The notes beneath the pieces are model-generated. The model saw nothing but the letters and a program-made list of their open reading frames with translations, searched no databases and was not told where the DNA came from. Made by a program: the position numbers and the translations under genes. A stretch of 17,248 bases of DNA from Bradyrhizobium sp. (lineage in GTDB: Bacteria; Pseudomonadota; Alphaproteobacteria; Rhizobiales; Xanthobacteraceae): assembly GCA_019243075.1 (NCBI GenBank), contig JAFAUV010000329.1, forward strand, positions 1 through 17,248, read 5' to 3'. This document shows, piece by piece, positions 7,926 to 14,472 of the stretch. How positions within the stretch are numbered: the first letter of the stretch is position 1; every line of letters starts with the position of its first letter.

Positions 7926-8345
7926 ATGCTGCGGATTTCCCGCGAGCTTGCGATCGACGAGAACGACATCGAGATTGTCTTTGTCCGCGCCTCCGGACCA
8001 GGCGGGCAGAATGTCAACAAGGTCTCGACGGCGGCACAGCTTCGCTTCGACACCAACCGGATCGCACTGCCACCCGACGCCGCCCAGCGGCTCGCCAGGC
8101 TCGCCGGCAGCCGCATGACCAAGGATGGCGTGATCGTCATTCAAGGCTACCGCTTCCGCAGCCAGGAGCGGAATCGCGCCGATACGATCGAGCGGCTGGT
8201 CGCGATGCTCAAGGAGGCGATGGTGCGCCCCACTCCGCGGCGGGCGACCAAGCCGACCCTGGGCTCGAAGCAGCGCCGGCTCGAGGGCAAGAAGCGCCGC
8301 GGCGACATCAAGGCCCGCCGCGGCACGCACGGCTTTGAGGATTAG
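7926..8345 (+). CDS. arfB: Alternative ribosome-rescue peptidyl-tRNA hydrolase ArfB (YaeJ)
   Basis: ArfB releases the nascent chain from ribosomes stalled without a stop codon; the GGQ loop hydrolyses peptidyl-tRNA while a basic tail occupies the empty mRNA channel. The product has 139 residues, as expected. The GGQ motif is at residues 26-28 (SGPGGQNVNKV), in the class I release-factor catalytic domain, with no codon-recognition domains. The C-terminus is strongly basic (KPTLGSKQRRLEGKKRRGDIKARR), matching the functional tail. The start ATG at 7926 is preceded by an 80-base gap after the second M16 gene. That gap contains a tandem GAAGGCGAA duplication but no clear terminator. mutL follows 84 bases downstream. 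Confidence 0.95.
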   Translation: MLRISRELAIDENDIEIVFVRASGPGGQNVNKVSTAAQLRFDTNRIALPPDAAQRLARLAGSRMTKDGVIVIQGYRFRSQERNRADTIERLVAMLKEAMVRPTPRRATKPTLGSKQRRLEGKKRRGDIKARRGTHGFED

Positions 8346-8429
8346 CTCTTCCCGGCCTGGACGCAAGAAACGGTGGGCGAAGCCGCCTCGCCGCATGCAA
8401 TTGCCCGCCCGCTCCCCTAAACTGGCCTC

Positions 8430-10235
8430 ATGCTCGTCCGCCAGCTCCCCGAACAGGTCGTCAACCGTATTGCTGCCGGCGAGGTGGTCGAGCGTCCCGC
8501 GAGCGTGGTCAAGGAACTCGTCGAGAATGCGATCGACGCCGGCGCGAGCCGGATCGATATTTTTACCGATGGCGGCGGCAGGCGAAAGATCGTCATCACC
8601 GATGACGGCGGCGGCATGACCGCGCCCGATCTCGCGCTCGCCGTCGATCGCCACGCCACCTCCAAGCTCGACGACGAGGATCTCTTGCAGATCAGGACGC
8701 TCGGGTTCCGCGGCGAGGCGCTGCCCTCGATCGGTGCGGTGGCGAAGCTTTGCATCGCGACGCGGCACGGGAGCGAGCCGCATGCTTGGCAGCTTGCCGT
8801 CGAAGGCGGAGCGAAAGGCGACGTCATGCCGGCGGCGCTCACCCAGGGCACGCGCGTCGAGGTCGCCGATCTCTTTTACGCCACGCCGGCGCGGCTGAAA
8901 TTTTTGAAGACCGACCGCACCGAGGCCGAAGCGATCCGCGAGACCGTGCGGCGGCTCGCGATGGCGCGGCCGGAGGTCGCCTTTACGCTCGCCGGCGAAG
9001 AGCGCGCGCCGGTGACCTGGGCCGCGGCGCTGCCGGGCGCACCGGGCCGGCTCACGCGGCTCGGCGATATCCTCGGCGCGGATTTCCGCGCCAACGCCAT
9101 CGATGTGCGCAGCGAGCGCGAAGGGGTCGTGGTCGAGGGCTATGCGGCCTCGCCTGCGCTGACGCGGGCGAACGCGCTCGGGCAATATCTCTTCGTCAAC
9201 GGCCGCCCGGTACGCGACAAGCTCATCCTCGGCGCGGTGCGCGCGGCCTACGCCGATTATCTGCCGCGCGACCGTCATCCCGTGGTGGCGTTGTTCGTCA
9301 CGCTTGATCCGCGAGAAGTCGATGCCAACGTCCATCCTGCGAAGACCGAGGTACGTTTCCGCAATGCAGGTCTCGTCCGCGCGCTGATCGTGCACGCGCT
9401 GAAGGATGGGCTCTCGCGCGAGGGCAAGCGCACGGCGGCCAATAGCGGCGGCACCGCCATCGCCTCGTTCCGTCCTGCGTTTACGCGCCCGGCCAATTGG
9501 GACTGGCGGCGCTCGCCGTCCTATCCGATCGGCCTGGCCCCCTCGTTTGCGGGTGCTGCTGCTGCGCTCGCCGAACAGGACCAGGCTACCTTCGATGTCG
9601 GTACGCCCACCGCAGATGTGCGCCTGGACACGCTGCCGCCCGGCGACCTGCTCGATCGCCCGCTTGGCGCGGCGCGCACGCAAATCCACGAGACCTATAT
9701 CGTCTCGCAGACCCGCGACGGCCTCGTAATCGTCGATCAGCACGCCGCCCATGAGCGCATCGTCTATGAACGGCTGAAGGCCTCGCTCGCCAAGAACGGC
9801 GTGCAGCGCCAGATTCTGCTCATTCCCGAAATCGTGGAGCTCGATGAGGCGACCGTCGAGCGATTGCTGTCGCGCGCCGAAGAACTGGCGTCATTCGGGC
9901 TCGTCGTCGAATCCTTCGGCCCCGGCGCGGTGGCGGTACGCGAGACGCCGTCGCTGCTCGGCAAGACCGATGCCGGCGGCCTCTTGCGCGACCTCGCCGA
10001 GCACATGGAGGAATGGGACGAGGCGCTGCCGCTCGAGCGTCGCCTGATGCATGTCGCGGCGACCATGGCCTGCCATGGCTCGGTACGCGCCGGGCGGAGG
10101 CTCAAGCCGGAAGAGATGAACGCGCTGTTGCGCGAAATGGAAGACACGCCGAACTCCGGCCAGTGCAACCACGGCCGTCCGACCTATGTCGAGCTGAAGC
10201 TCGCCGACGTGGAGCGGTTGTTCGGGAGACGGTGA
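8430..10235 (+). CDS. mutL: DNA mismatch repair protein MutL, endonuclease type
   Basis: MutL couples MutS mismatch recognition to strand incision. The product has 601 residues. The N-terminal GHKL ATPase shows E29 and N33 in KELVENAIDAGA, DDGGGM at 58-63 and GFRGEAL at 92-98. A linker rich in Pro, Ala and Thr spans roughly residues 330-415. The C-terminal domain has the metal-dependent nicking motif DQHAAHE (D436 to E442) with E447, fitting DQHA(X)2E(X)4E, plus ACHG (547-550) and CNHGRPT (579-585). Asparagine in the last motif replaces the proline of the frequent CPHGRPT form. This marks a MutL that nicks DNA itself, as in bacteria lacking MutH. The GHKL fold and nicking motifs are complete, so the protein should be active. 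Confidence 0.97.
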   Translation: MLVRQLPEQVVNRIAAGEVVERPASVVKELVENAIDAGASRIDIFTDGGGRRKIVITDDGGGMTAPDLALAVDRHATSKLDDEDLLQIRTLGFRGEALPSIGAVAKLCIATRHGSEPHAWQLAVEGGAKGDVMPAALTQGTRVEVADLFYATPARLKFLKTDRTEAEAIRETVRRLAMARPEVAFTLAGEERAPVTWAAALPGAPGRLTRLGDILGADFRANAIDVRSEREGVVVEGYAASPALTRANALGQYLFVNGRPVRDKLILGAVRAAYADYLPRDRHPVVALFVTLDPREVDANVHPAKTEVRFRNAGLVRALIVHALKDGLSREGKRTAANSGGTAIASFRPAFTRPANWDWRRSPSYPIGLAPSFAGAAAALAEQDQATFDVGTPTADVRLDTLPPGDLLDRPLGAARTQIHETYIVSQTRDGLVIVDQHAAHERIVYERLKASLAKNGVQRQILLIPEIVELDEATVERLLSRAEELASFGLVVESFGPGAVAVRETPSLLGKTDAGGLLRDLAEHMEEWDEALPLERRLMHVAATMACHGSVRAGRRLKPEEMNALLREMEDTPNSGQCNHGRPTYVELKLADVERLFGRR

Positions 10236-10249
10236 AGCTCACGCGATGC

Positions 10250-10335
10250 CGTAGGGTGGGTTGGCCGAAGGCGTAACCCACCCTCTGCCGCCACGGCGGA
10301 TTACGCTTCGCTAAACTAATCCAATCCGCCCTACG
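10250..10335. repeat. Composite palindromic repeat at the mutL/rsmD convergence; likely bidirectional terminator
   Basis: Three nested or adjacent inverted repeats are visible. GGGTGGGTT (10254-10262) pairs with AACCCACCC (10275-10283). GGCGGATT (10295-10302) pairs with AATCCGCC (10323-10330). The outer ends CGTAGGG (10250-10256) and CCCTACG (10329-10335) match exactly, so the whole 86 bases can fold as a two-armed structure. I recall GTAGGGTGGGTT-type repeats as common intergenic elements in many bacteria including Bradyrhizobium. Its right arm supplies the rsmD stop codon (10331-10333, complement). Its position between two converging genes fits a shared transcription end. Confidence 0.8.
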
Positions 10336-10885
10336 AAGCCTGCAAAAACACAAACTCCGTATCGTCATACGCGCGCCGCTCCAGCTCCCCGAATCCCGCC
10401 GGCGCAGCAAACGCCGCTGCCTTCGCTTCCTCGACCACCAGCAGGGCGTTCGGCTTGAGCCAGCCGCCCTCGCGCAGCGAGGCGAGCGCCTGTTCCGCCA
10501 ATCCCTTGCCGTAGGGCGGATCGAGAAAGGCCAGCGAAAACGGCTCGACGGGATGCGCGGGACCGAGGTTGGTCGCGTCGCGGCGATACACCTTGGTCAC
10601 GCCGCCGAGCGCGAGCGCCTCGACATTGTTCCGGAGTAGCGCGCGGGCTTCCGCGCCGTTGTCGACGAACAGCGTGAATGCCGCGCCTCGCGACGCCGCC
10701 TCGATGCCGAGTGCGCCGGTGCCGGCGAAGAGATCGAGCACGCGCGCGCCTTCGATCGGGTCGTCGTAAGCGTGCACGAGGATGTTGAAGACGGATTCGC
10801 GCAGGCGGTCGGCGGTGGGGCGGATGTCGCGCGAGGAAGGCGAGACCAGATTGCGGCCCTTCAATCGTCCGCCGACCACGCGCAT
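10331..10885 (-). CDS. rsmD: 16S rRNA (guanine966-N2)-methyltransferase RsmD
   Basis: RsmD methylates G966 of 16S rRNA using S-adenosylmethionine. The product has 184 residues, the usual size. The N-terminus MRVVGGRLKGRNLVSP and IRPTADRLRESVFNIL is the family signature. The SAM-binding loop is DLFAGTGALG (51-60), and the catalytic DPPY motif is at 122-125 (LDPPYGKGL). The gene starts three bases after the rluB stop codon and is surely co-transcribed with it. The last codons and stop lie at the edge of a palindromic repeat. Both genes of this pair modify rRNA. Confidence 0.96.
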   Translation of the reverse strand: MRVVGGRLKGRNLVSPSSRDIRPTADRLRESVFNILVHAYDDPIEGARVLDLFAGTGALGIEAASRGAAFTLFVDNGAEARALLRNNVEALALGGVTKVYRRDATNLGPAHPVEPFSLAFLDPPYGKGLAEQALASLREGGWLKPNALLVVEEAKAAAFAAPAGFGELERRAYDDTEFVFLQAS

Positions 10886-10888
10886 GCG

Positions 10889-12790
10889 TCACTCATCCCG
10901 CGGCTTCAGATCGCGCTTGCCGTGATAGTCGCGCTTCGGTCGGCGCGGCGGGCCATAGCCGGCGTTTTCTTCCTCGTTGCGCGCGCGTGCATCCGCGCTG
11001 CCGGAGCGCTGCACCAGCACGCGGCGGCCCTTGCGGTCGGAGACCAGCGCGCTCTTGCCGGCCGGCTTGAACGGCTTCCTGCCGCGCGGCGCTTCATCCT
11101 CGTCGGCCGCTCCGCGTTCCTCGGGCCGCTCGACATCGCAGCCGGCCTGCGCGATCACCTTTTCGCCGAGCTGATCGCGCAGCACGCGCGTCCTCACTTC
11201 CTCGACCTTGCCTTCCTCGATCTCGCCGAGCTGGAACGGACCGTAGGAGATGCGGATCAGCCGGTTCACCTCGAGGCCGAGATGGCCCATCACATTGCGC
11301 ACCTCGCGGTTCTTGCCTTCGCGGATCGCAAACACCAGCCAGACATTGGCGCCCTGATCGCGCTCCAGCGTGGCATCGATCGGGCCGTATTTGATGCCTT
11401 CGACCTCGATGCCGCTCTTCAACTCGTCGAGCTGTGCCTGCGTGATCTCGCCATGGGCGCGGACGCGATAGCGGCGCAACCAGCCAGTGTCCGGCAATTC
11501 CAGCACGCGGGCCAGGCCGCCGTCATTGGTGAGCAGCAAGAGCCCCTCGGTGTTGAAATCGAGCCGGCCGACCGAGATCAGCCGCGGCAGGCCTTCGGGG
11601 AGATTGTCGAACACCGTCGGCCTCCCCTCCGGATCGGCATGCGTGGTCATCAACCCCTTGGGCTTGTGATAGAGAAAAAGCCGCGTGCGCTCGCGCGGCG
11701 GCAACGGCTTGCCGTCGACCGCGACCACATCGTTGGCGGTGACGTCGAGCGCCGGCGAATTGATCAGCCGGCCGTTGACGGTGACGCGGCCCTGCGTGAC
11801 CATCTCCTCGGCGTCGCGGCGCGAGGCGAGGCCGGCGCGCGCCAGCACCTTGGCGATACGCTCGCCGGATTTCTTCGGCTTAGGCTCGGGGCGTGGACGC
11901 TTCTCGAAATCAGGGCGGTCGCGATAGGCACCGCGGCCGCCGAAGGCCGGGCGTTTTGCAAAGATCCTGCTGTCGTCCTCGTTGTCGCGGCGCGGACGGT
12001 CAGTGAAACGGTCTCCGCGGCGCTCGCTGCGCGGGTGCTCCTGCCAGCCCATACGGCCTTCGGGCCGCGGGCGGCGCTCTCCGGACTCGCTATTCCGATC
12101 GCGGCCGGGCCGATCGAATTTCGGACGGTGGTTGCGGCGTTCTCCGGCTTCGTCGTCGCGCTCCCTGCTGGGGCGGCTGAACTTCGGACGATCCTCGCGC
12201 GAACGTTCGAATTTTGGCCGATCGCCGCGATCCTCGCGAGGCCGATCAGACTTCGGCCTGCCGCGAAACTGGCGTTCGCCGCCTTCGCGATCCTCGCGCG
12301 GACGCGAAAAGCGCGGCCGCTCATCCCCGCCGCCACGGCGATCATCGCGCTTCTGCCACGGCTTGTCCTCGCTCCGGTCACGGCCTGCAAATTCGCGGCC
12401 CTGGCGTCGCCCCCTGAACTCGCGCTGCGCGCGTCCCTTGAAATCGCGCTCGCCGTCACGATCCCTGAACTTGCGATCCTGGAAACGCCCCGCCGAACGC
12501 GCCTCGTCACGGTCACGGCGTGGCGGACGGTCGTCGCGGTCAAACCGTTTCGGGCGCCGCTCGTCGCGCTCGAAACGCTGGGGGGCCTCGTCGGCGCGGC
12601 GGGAGGGCCGTTGCTCGCGGTCACTGCCGAAGCGCGGCTTGTCCCCGTGCCCCTCCGCCCTCTTCGGACCAAAGCCGCGCTTGGCGAACTTCTTCTCGGG
12701 CCCCCTCGGCTTGCCGGAACGGCCCTTGCCGCCCTCTGGACGTTCGCGCCGGCCGCGGGGATCATTGTGTTTGTCGGTGTCGCGGGGCAT
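10889..12790 (-). CDS. rluB: 23S rRNA pseudouridine synthase of the RluB/RsuA family with long disordered N-terminus
   Basis: The product has 633 residues if started at the ATG at 12790. The enzyme part is ordinary: an S4 RNA-binding domain (about 308-355, GERIAKVLARAGLASRR), then a pseudouridine synthase domain with the catalytic aspartate D411 in SVGRLDFNTEG, and the KYGPIDATL and GKNREVRNVM blocks. RluB acts on U2605 of 23S rRNA; RluE, RluF or RsuA activity is less likely but not excluded. Before it lie about 307 residues of low-complexity Arg/Asp/Glu/Lys/Gly/Pro/Phe sequence with repeated RPKFxR and RxREDR motifs, and after it about 90 residues of basic tail. The start is set by AGGTGA five bases before the ATG; a GTG at 12799 is in frame but lies inside that ribosome-binding site. 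It forms an operon with rsmD and diverges from tadA. Confidence 0.93.
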   Translation of the reverse strand: MPRDTDKHNDPRGRRERPEGGKGRSGKPRGPEKKFAKRGFGPKRAEGHGDKPRFGSDREQRPSRRADEAPQRFERDERRPKRFDRDDRPPRRDRDEARSAGRFQDRKFRDRDGERDFKGRAQREFRGRRQGREFAGRDRSEDKPWQKRDDRRGGGDERPRFSRPREDREGGERQFRGRPKSDRPREDRGDRPKFERSREDRPKFSRPSRERDDEAGERRNHRPKFDRPGRDRNSESGERRPRPEGRMGWQEHPRSERRGDRFTDRPRRDNEDDSRIFAKRPAFGGRGAYRDRPDFEKRPRPEPKPKKSGERIAKVLARAGLASRRDAEEMVTQGRVTVNGRLINSPALDVTANDVVAVDGKPLPPRERTRLFLYHKPKGLMTTHADPEGRPTVFDNLPEGLPRLISVGRLDFNTEGLLLLTNDGGLARVLELPDTGWLRRYRVRAHGEITQAQLDELKSGIEVEGIKYGPIDATLERDQGANVWLVFAIREGKNREVRNVMGHLGLEVNRLIRISYGPFQLGEIEEGKVEEVRTRVLRDQLGEKVIAQAGCDVERPEERGAADEDEAPRGRKPFKPAGKSALVSDRKGRRVLVQRSGSADARARNEEENAGYGPPRRPKRDYHGKRDLKPRDE

Positions 12791-12795
12791 GAAAG

Positions 12796-12801
12796 TCACC
12801 T
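12796..12801 (-). promoter_or_regulatory. Shine-Dalgarno site deciding the rluB start
   Basis: Read on the minus strand this is AGGTGA, a strong match to the anti-Shine-Dalgarno, five bases before the ATG at 12790. It contains the alternative GTG start at 12799, which would leave that start without a ribosome-binding site. Confidence 0.65.
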
Positions 12802-12854
12802 GAAGCTTCGATAGGGGAGCAGGACAACGGCGATACGCGCGCTGACCGCGGCGC

Positions 12855-12885
12855 TATCTCACGCAAAACCGGAATCCACTTTTGC
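12855..12885. repeat. Probable remnant of a rhizobial intergenic repeat
   Basis: The stretch from ATCTCACGCAAAACCGGA to CCACTTTTGC resembles, from memory, a short element common between genes in Rhizobiales (typically CAAAACCGG followed by CCACTTTT). It lies in the 126-base divergent gap between rluB and tadA, which should also hold both promoters. I could not identify -35/-10 boxes with confidence. Confidence 0.4.
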
Positions 12886-12916
12886 TTAAGGCACATGCAC
12901 TAGCAGGTTTTTTCCG

Positions 12917-13375
12917 ATGATACGAGGCACGAAAGCTCCTTCCTTCATGGATTTGGCGCTGAAAACGGCCGAAAACGCCGGCAAATCGGGCGAGGTTCCA
13001 ATCGGCTGCGTGATCGTCAGGGATTATGAGGTGATCGCCACGGCCGGCAACCGCACCTTGAGCGAGCGCGACCCGACCGCGCATGCCGAAGTCCTGGCGA
13101 TCCGGCAGGCCGCCGATAGGATCGGGACGGAGCGGCTCACCGATTGCGACATGTATGTCACCTTGGAGCCCTGCACCATGTGCGCCGGGGCAATCTCGTT
13201 CGCGCGCATCCGCCGGCTCTATTACGGCACCGCCGACCCCAAGGGGGGCGCGGTCGAGAGCGGCGTGCGGTTCTTCGCCTCGCCCACCTGCCACCATGCA
13301 CCGGACGTCTATCCGGGTGTCGGCGAGCGCGCCGCGGCGACGCTGTTGCGGGAGTTTTTCAGAGAGCGGCGATAA
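12917..13375 (+). CDS. tadA: tRNA-specific adenosine deaminase TadA
   Basis: TadA converts adenosine 34 of tRNA-Arg(ACG) to inosine, allowing one tRNA to read three codons. The product has 152 residues. The zinc-dependent cytidine-deaminase-fold motifs are complete: HAE at 56-58 (H56 zinc ligand, E58 proton shuttle) and PCTMC at 85-89 (C86 and C89 zinc ligands), followed by AGAISFARIRRLYYG. The C-terminal helix ends LLREFFRERR as in the family. The ATG at 12917 has a weak AGG nine bases upstream; the ATG at 12947 (residue 11) is an alternative start that would still keep the whole deaminase core. It is transcribed divergently from rluB. Confidence 0.95.
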   Translation: MIRGTKAPSFMDLALKTAENAGKSGEVPIGCVIVRDYEVIATAGNRTLSERDPTAHAEVLAIRQAADRIGTERLTDCDMYVTLEPCTMCAGAISFARIRRLYYGTADPKGGAVESGVRFFASPTCHHAPDVYPGVGERAAATLLREFFRERR

Positions 13376-13381
13376 CCGCCG

Positions 13382-13463
13382 GTCATTGCGAGCGGAGCGA
13401 ACCAATCCAGAATGTCTCCGCGGTGGCAGTCCGGATTGCCGTGTCGCTTGGCTCGCAACGACG
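13382..13463. repeat. Imperfect palindromic intergenic repeat between tadA and the hydrolase
   Basis: The left arm begins GTCATTGCGAGCGGAGCGA and includes CAATCCAGA. The right arm, read in complement, begins GTCGTTGCGAGCCAAGCGA and includes CAATCCGGA. The arms pair with several mismatches and a short offset, giving a hairpin of about 80 bases. I recall the GTCATTGCGAGCG-AAGC-AATCC element as abundant between genes in Bradyrhizobium. It separates converging tadA and the hydrolase gene and may end both transcripts. Confidence 0.75.
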
Positions 13464-13473
13464 ACGAGGCCTG

Positions 13474-14379
13474 CTACCCCGCCAGGAAAAACCCCGTTAG
13501 CAATTTCGCCGTCGCCTGCGGATTCTCCTCCGTCAGAAAATGCCCGGAATCCACCGGTGCGCCCGAGACGTTGGTTGCCCATTGTTTCCAGGTATCGAGC
13601 GGCGTCGCAGCCGCCGCGGCGATGCCGGCATCTCCCCACAGCGCCAGCATCGGAATGGTGATCTTCTTGCCGGATTCGAAATCCGCCTTGTCGATCTCAT
13701 AGTCGGCATAGGCGCCGGCGCGGTAATCCTCGCACATCGCATGCACGCGCGCGGGATCGCGGAAGGGGGCAAGGTAGTGCTGCAGCGCACGCGGATCGAT
13801 CTCGTTCAGCGTCTTCGATTTGGTCTGGCTCGCCATCTTCTTCTTCAGGAAGAAATCCGGGCTGCCCGAGATCAACGTTTCGGGAAACGGCGCAGGCTGC
13901 GCCAGAAACGCCCAGTGATAGATCTTCAGCGCCGAGAGGCGGTTCATGCGCTCCCAGTAATCATAGGTCGGCAGTATATCGAGCACGGCGAGCCGCGACA
14001 GCCGGCCGGGATGATCGAGCGCAAGCCGATAGGACACGCGGCCGCCGCGGTCGTGGCCGGCGAGCGCGAAATGCACGTAGCCGAGCTGCTCCATCGCCTC
14101 GATCATGGTCTTGGCCATCGCGCGCTTGGTGTAGGGCGTGTGGTCCTCGTCGCTATCGGGCATGTCCGACCAGCCATAGCCCGGCAGGTCGGCGATGATC
14201 AGCGTGAATCTGTCGGCGAGTTTCGGCGCCACCCTGTGCCACATCACATGCGTCGACGAGAAGCCATGCAGGCAGAGCAGCGGCGGTCCCGAGCCGCCGA
14301 CCCGGGCAAAGATGCGGCCCGAGGAGGTGTTGATCCATTTGGCTTCATAGCCCGGGAAGAGATCGGCGAGATCGGTCAT
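13474..14379 (-). CDS. Fluoroacetate/haloacetate dehalogenase-like alpha/beta hydrolase
   Basis: This 301-residue protein closely resembles the R. palustris fluoroacetate dehalogenase RPA1163, whose sequence I recall. That enzyme hydrolyses the carbon-fluorine bond of fluoroacetate to glycolate in the cytoplasm. Every functional residue I remember is present at the same number: nucleophile D110 with R111 and R114 (GHDRGGR) for the carboxylate, acid D134, base H280 (SGHFL), and the halide pocket H155, W156 (KIYHW) and Y219 (CEDYR). The oxyanion segment is HGF (38-40). Differences include S41-S42 in place of a proline/glutamine pair after HGF, and glutamine at 185 where I recall tryptophan. Substrate range cannot be read from sequence; chloroacetate, or a different ester or epoxide, remains possible. 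The gene stands alone on its strand and diverges from the acyl-CoA dehydrogenase gene. Confidence 0.85.
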   Translation of the reverse strand: MTDLADLFPGYEAKWINTSSGRIFARVGGSGPPLLCLHGFSSTHVMWHRVAPKLADRFTLIIADLPGYGWSDMPDSDEDHTPYTKRAMAKTMIEAMEQLGYVHFALAGHDRGGRVSYRLALDHPGRLSRLAVLDILPTYDYWERMNRLSALKIYHWAFLAQPAPFPETLISGSPDFFLKKKMASQTKSKTLNEIDPRALQHYLAPFRDPARVHAMCEDYRAGAYADYEIDKADFESGKKITIPMLALWGDAGIAAAAATPLDTWKQWATNVSGAPVDSGHFLTEENPQATAKLLTGFFLAG

Positions 14380-14461
14380 CGCTTCAAACTTTGTTTGGGT
14401 TGCCGCAGGTAAGCCTCGGGGTTATGCCATTTCGCAAGTCATGCCACAATGAACGTAGAAT

Positions 14462-14467
14462 GAGGGA
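14462..14467 (+). promoter_or_regulatory. Shine-Dalgarno site of the acyl-CoA dehydrogenase gene
   Basis: GAGGGA lies five bases before the ATG at 14473, which fixes the start of this gene. The 93-base divergent gap (14380-14472) should contain promoters for this gene and for the hydrolase; none is clear to me. Confidence 0.55.
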
Positions 14468-14472
14468 ACGCC

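Noticed and set aside
7671..9752. A 693-codon open frame antisense to the M16 partner, arfB and mutL
   Set aside because: It crosses three solid genes and two intergenic gaps, with shadow-type composition and no recognisable domain.
12082..12400. Short repeated units on the rluB strand, considered as a CRISPR-like or tandem repeat array
   Set aside because: The units are degenerate, lie within an open coding frame, and encode the RPKFxR/REDR protein repeats; spacing is not that of a CRISPR.
10772..12814. A 680-codon open frame on the plus strand, antisense to rluB and part of rsmD
   Set aside because: It mirrors the repetitive Arg/Asp-rich codons of rluB; its protein is Ala/Leu/Arg-biased low complexity, has no domain, and covers two well-supported genes.
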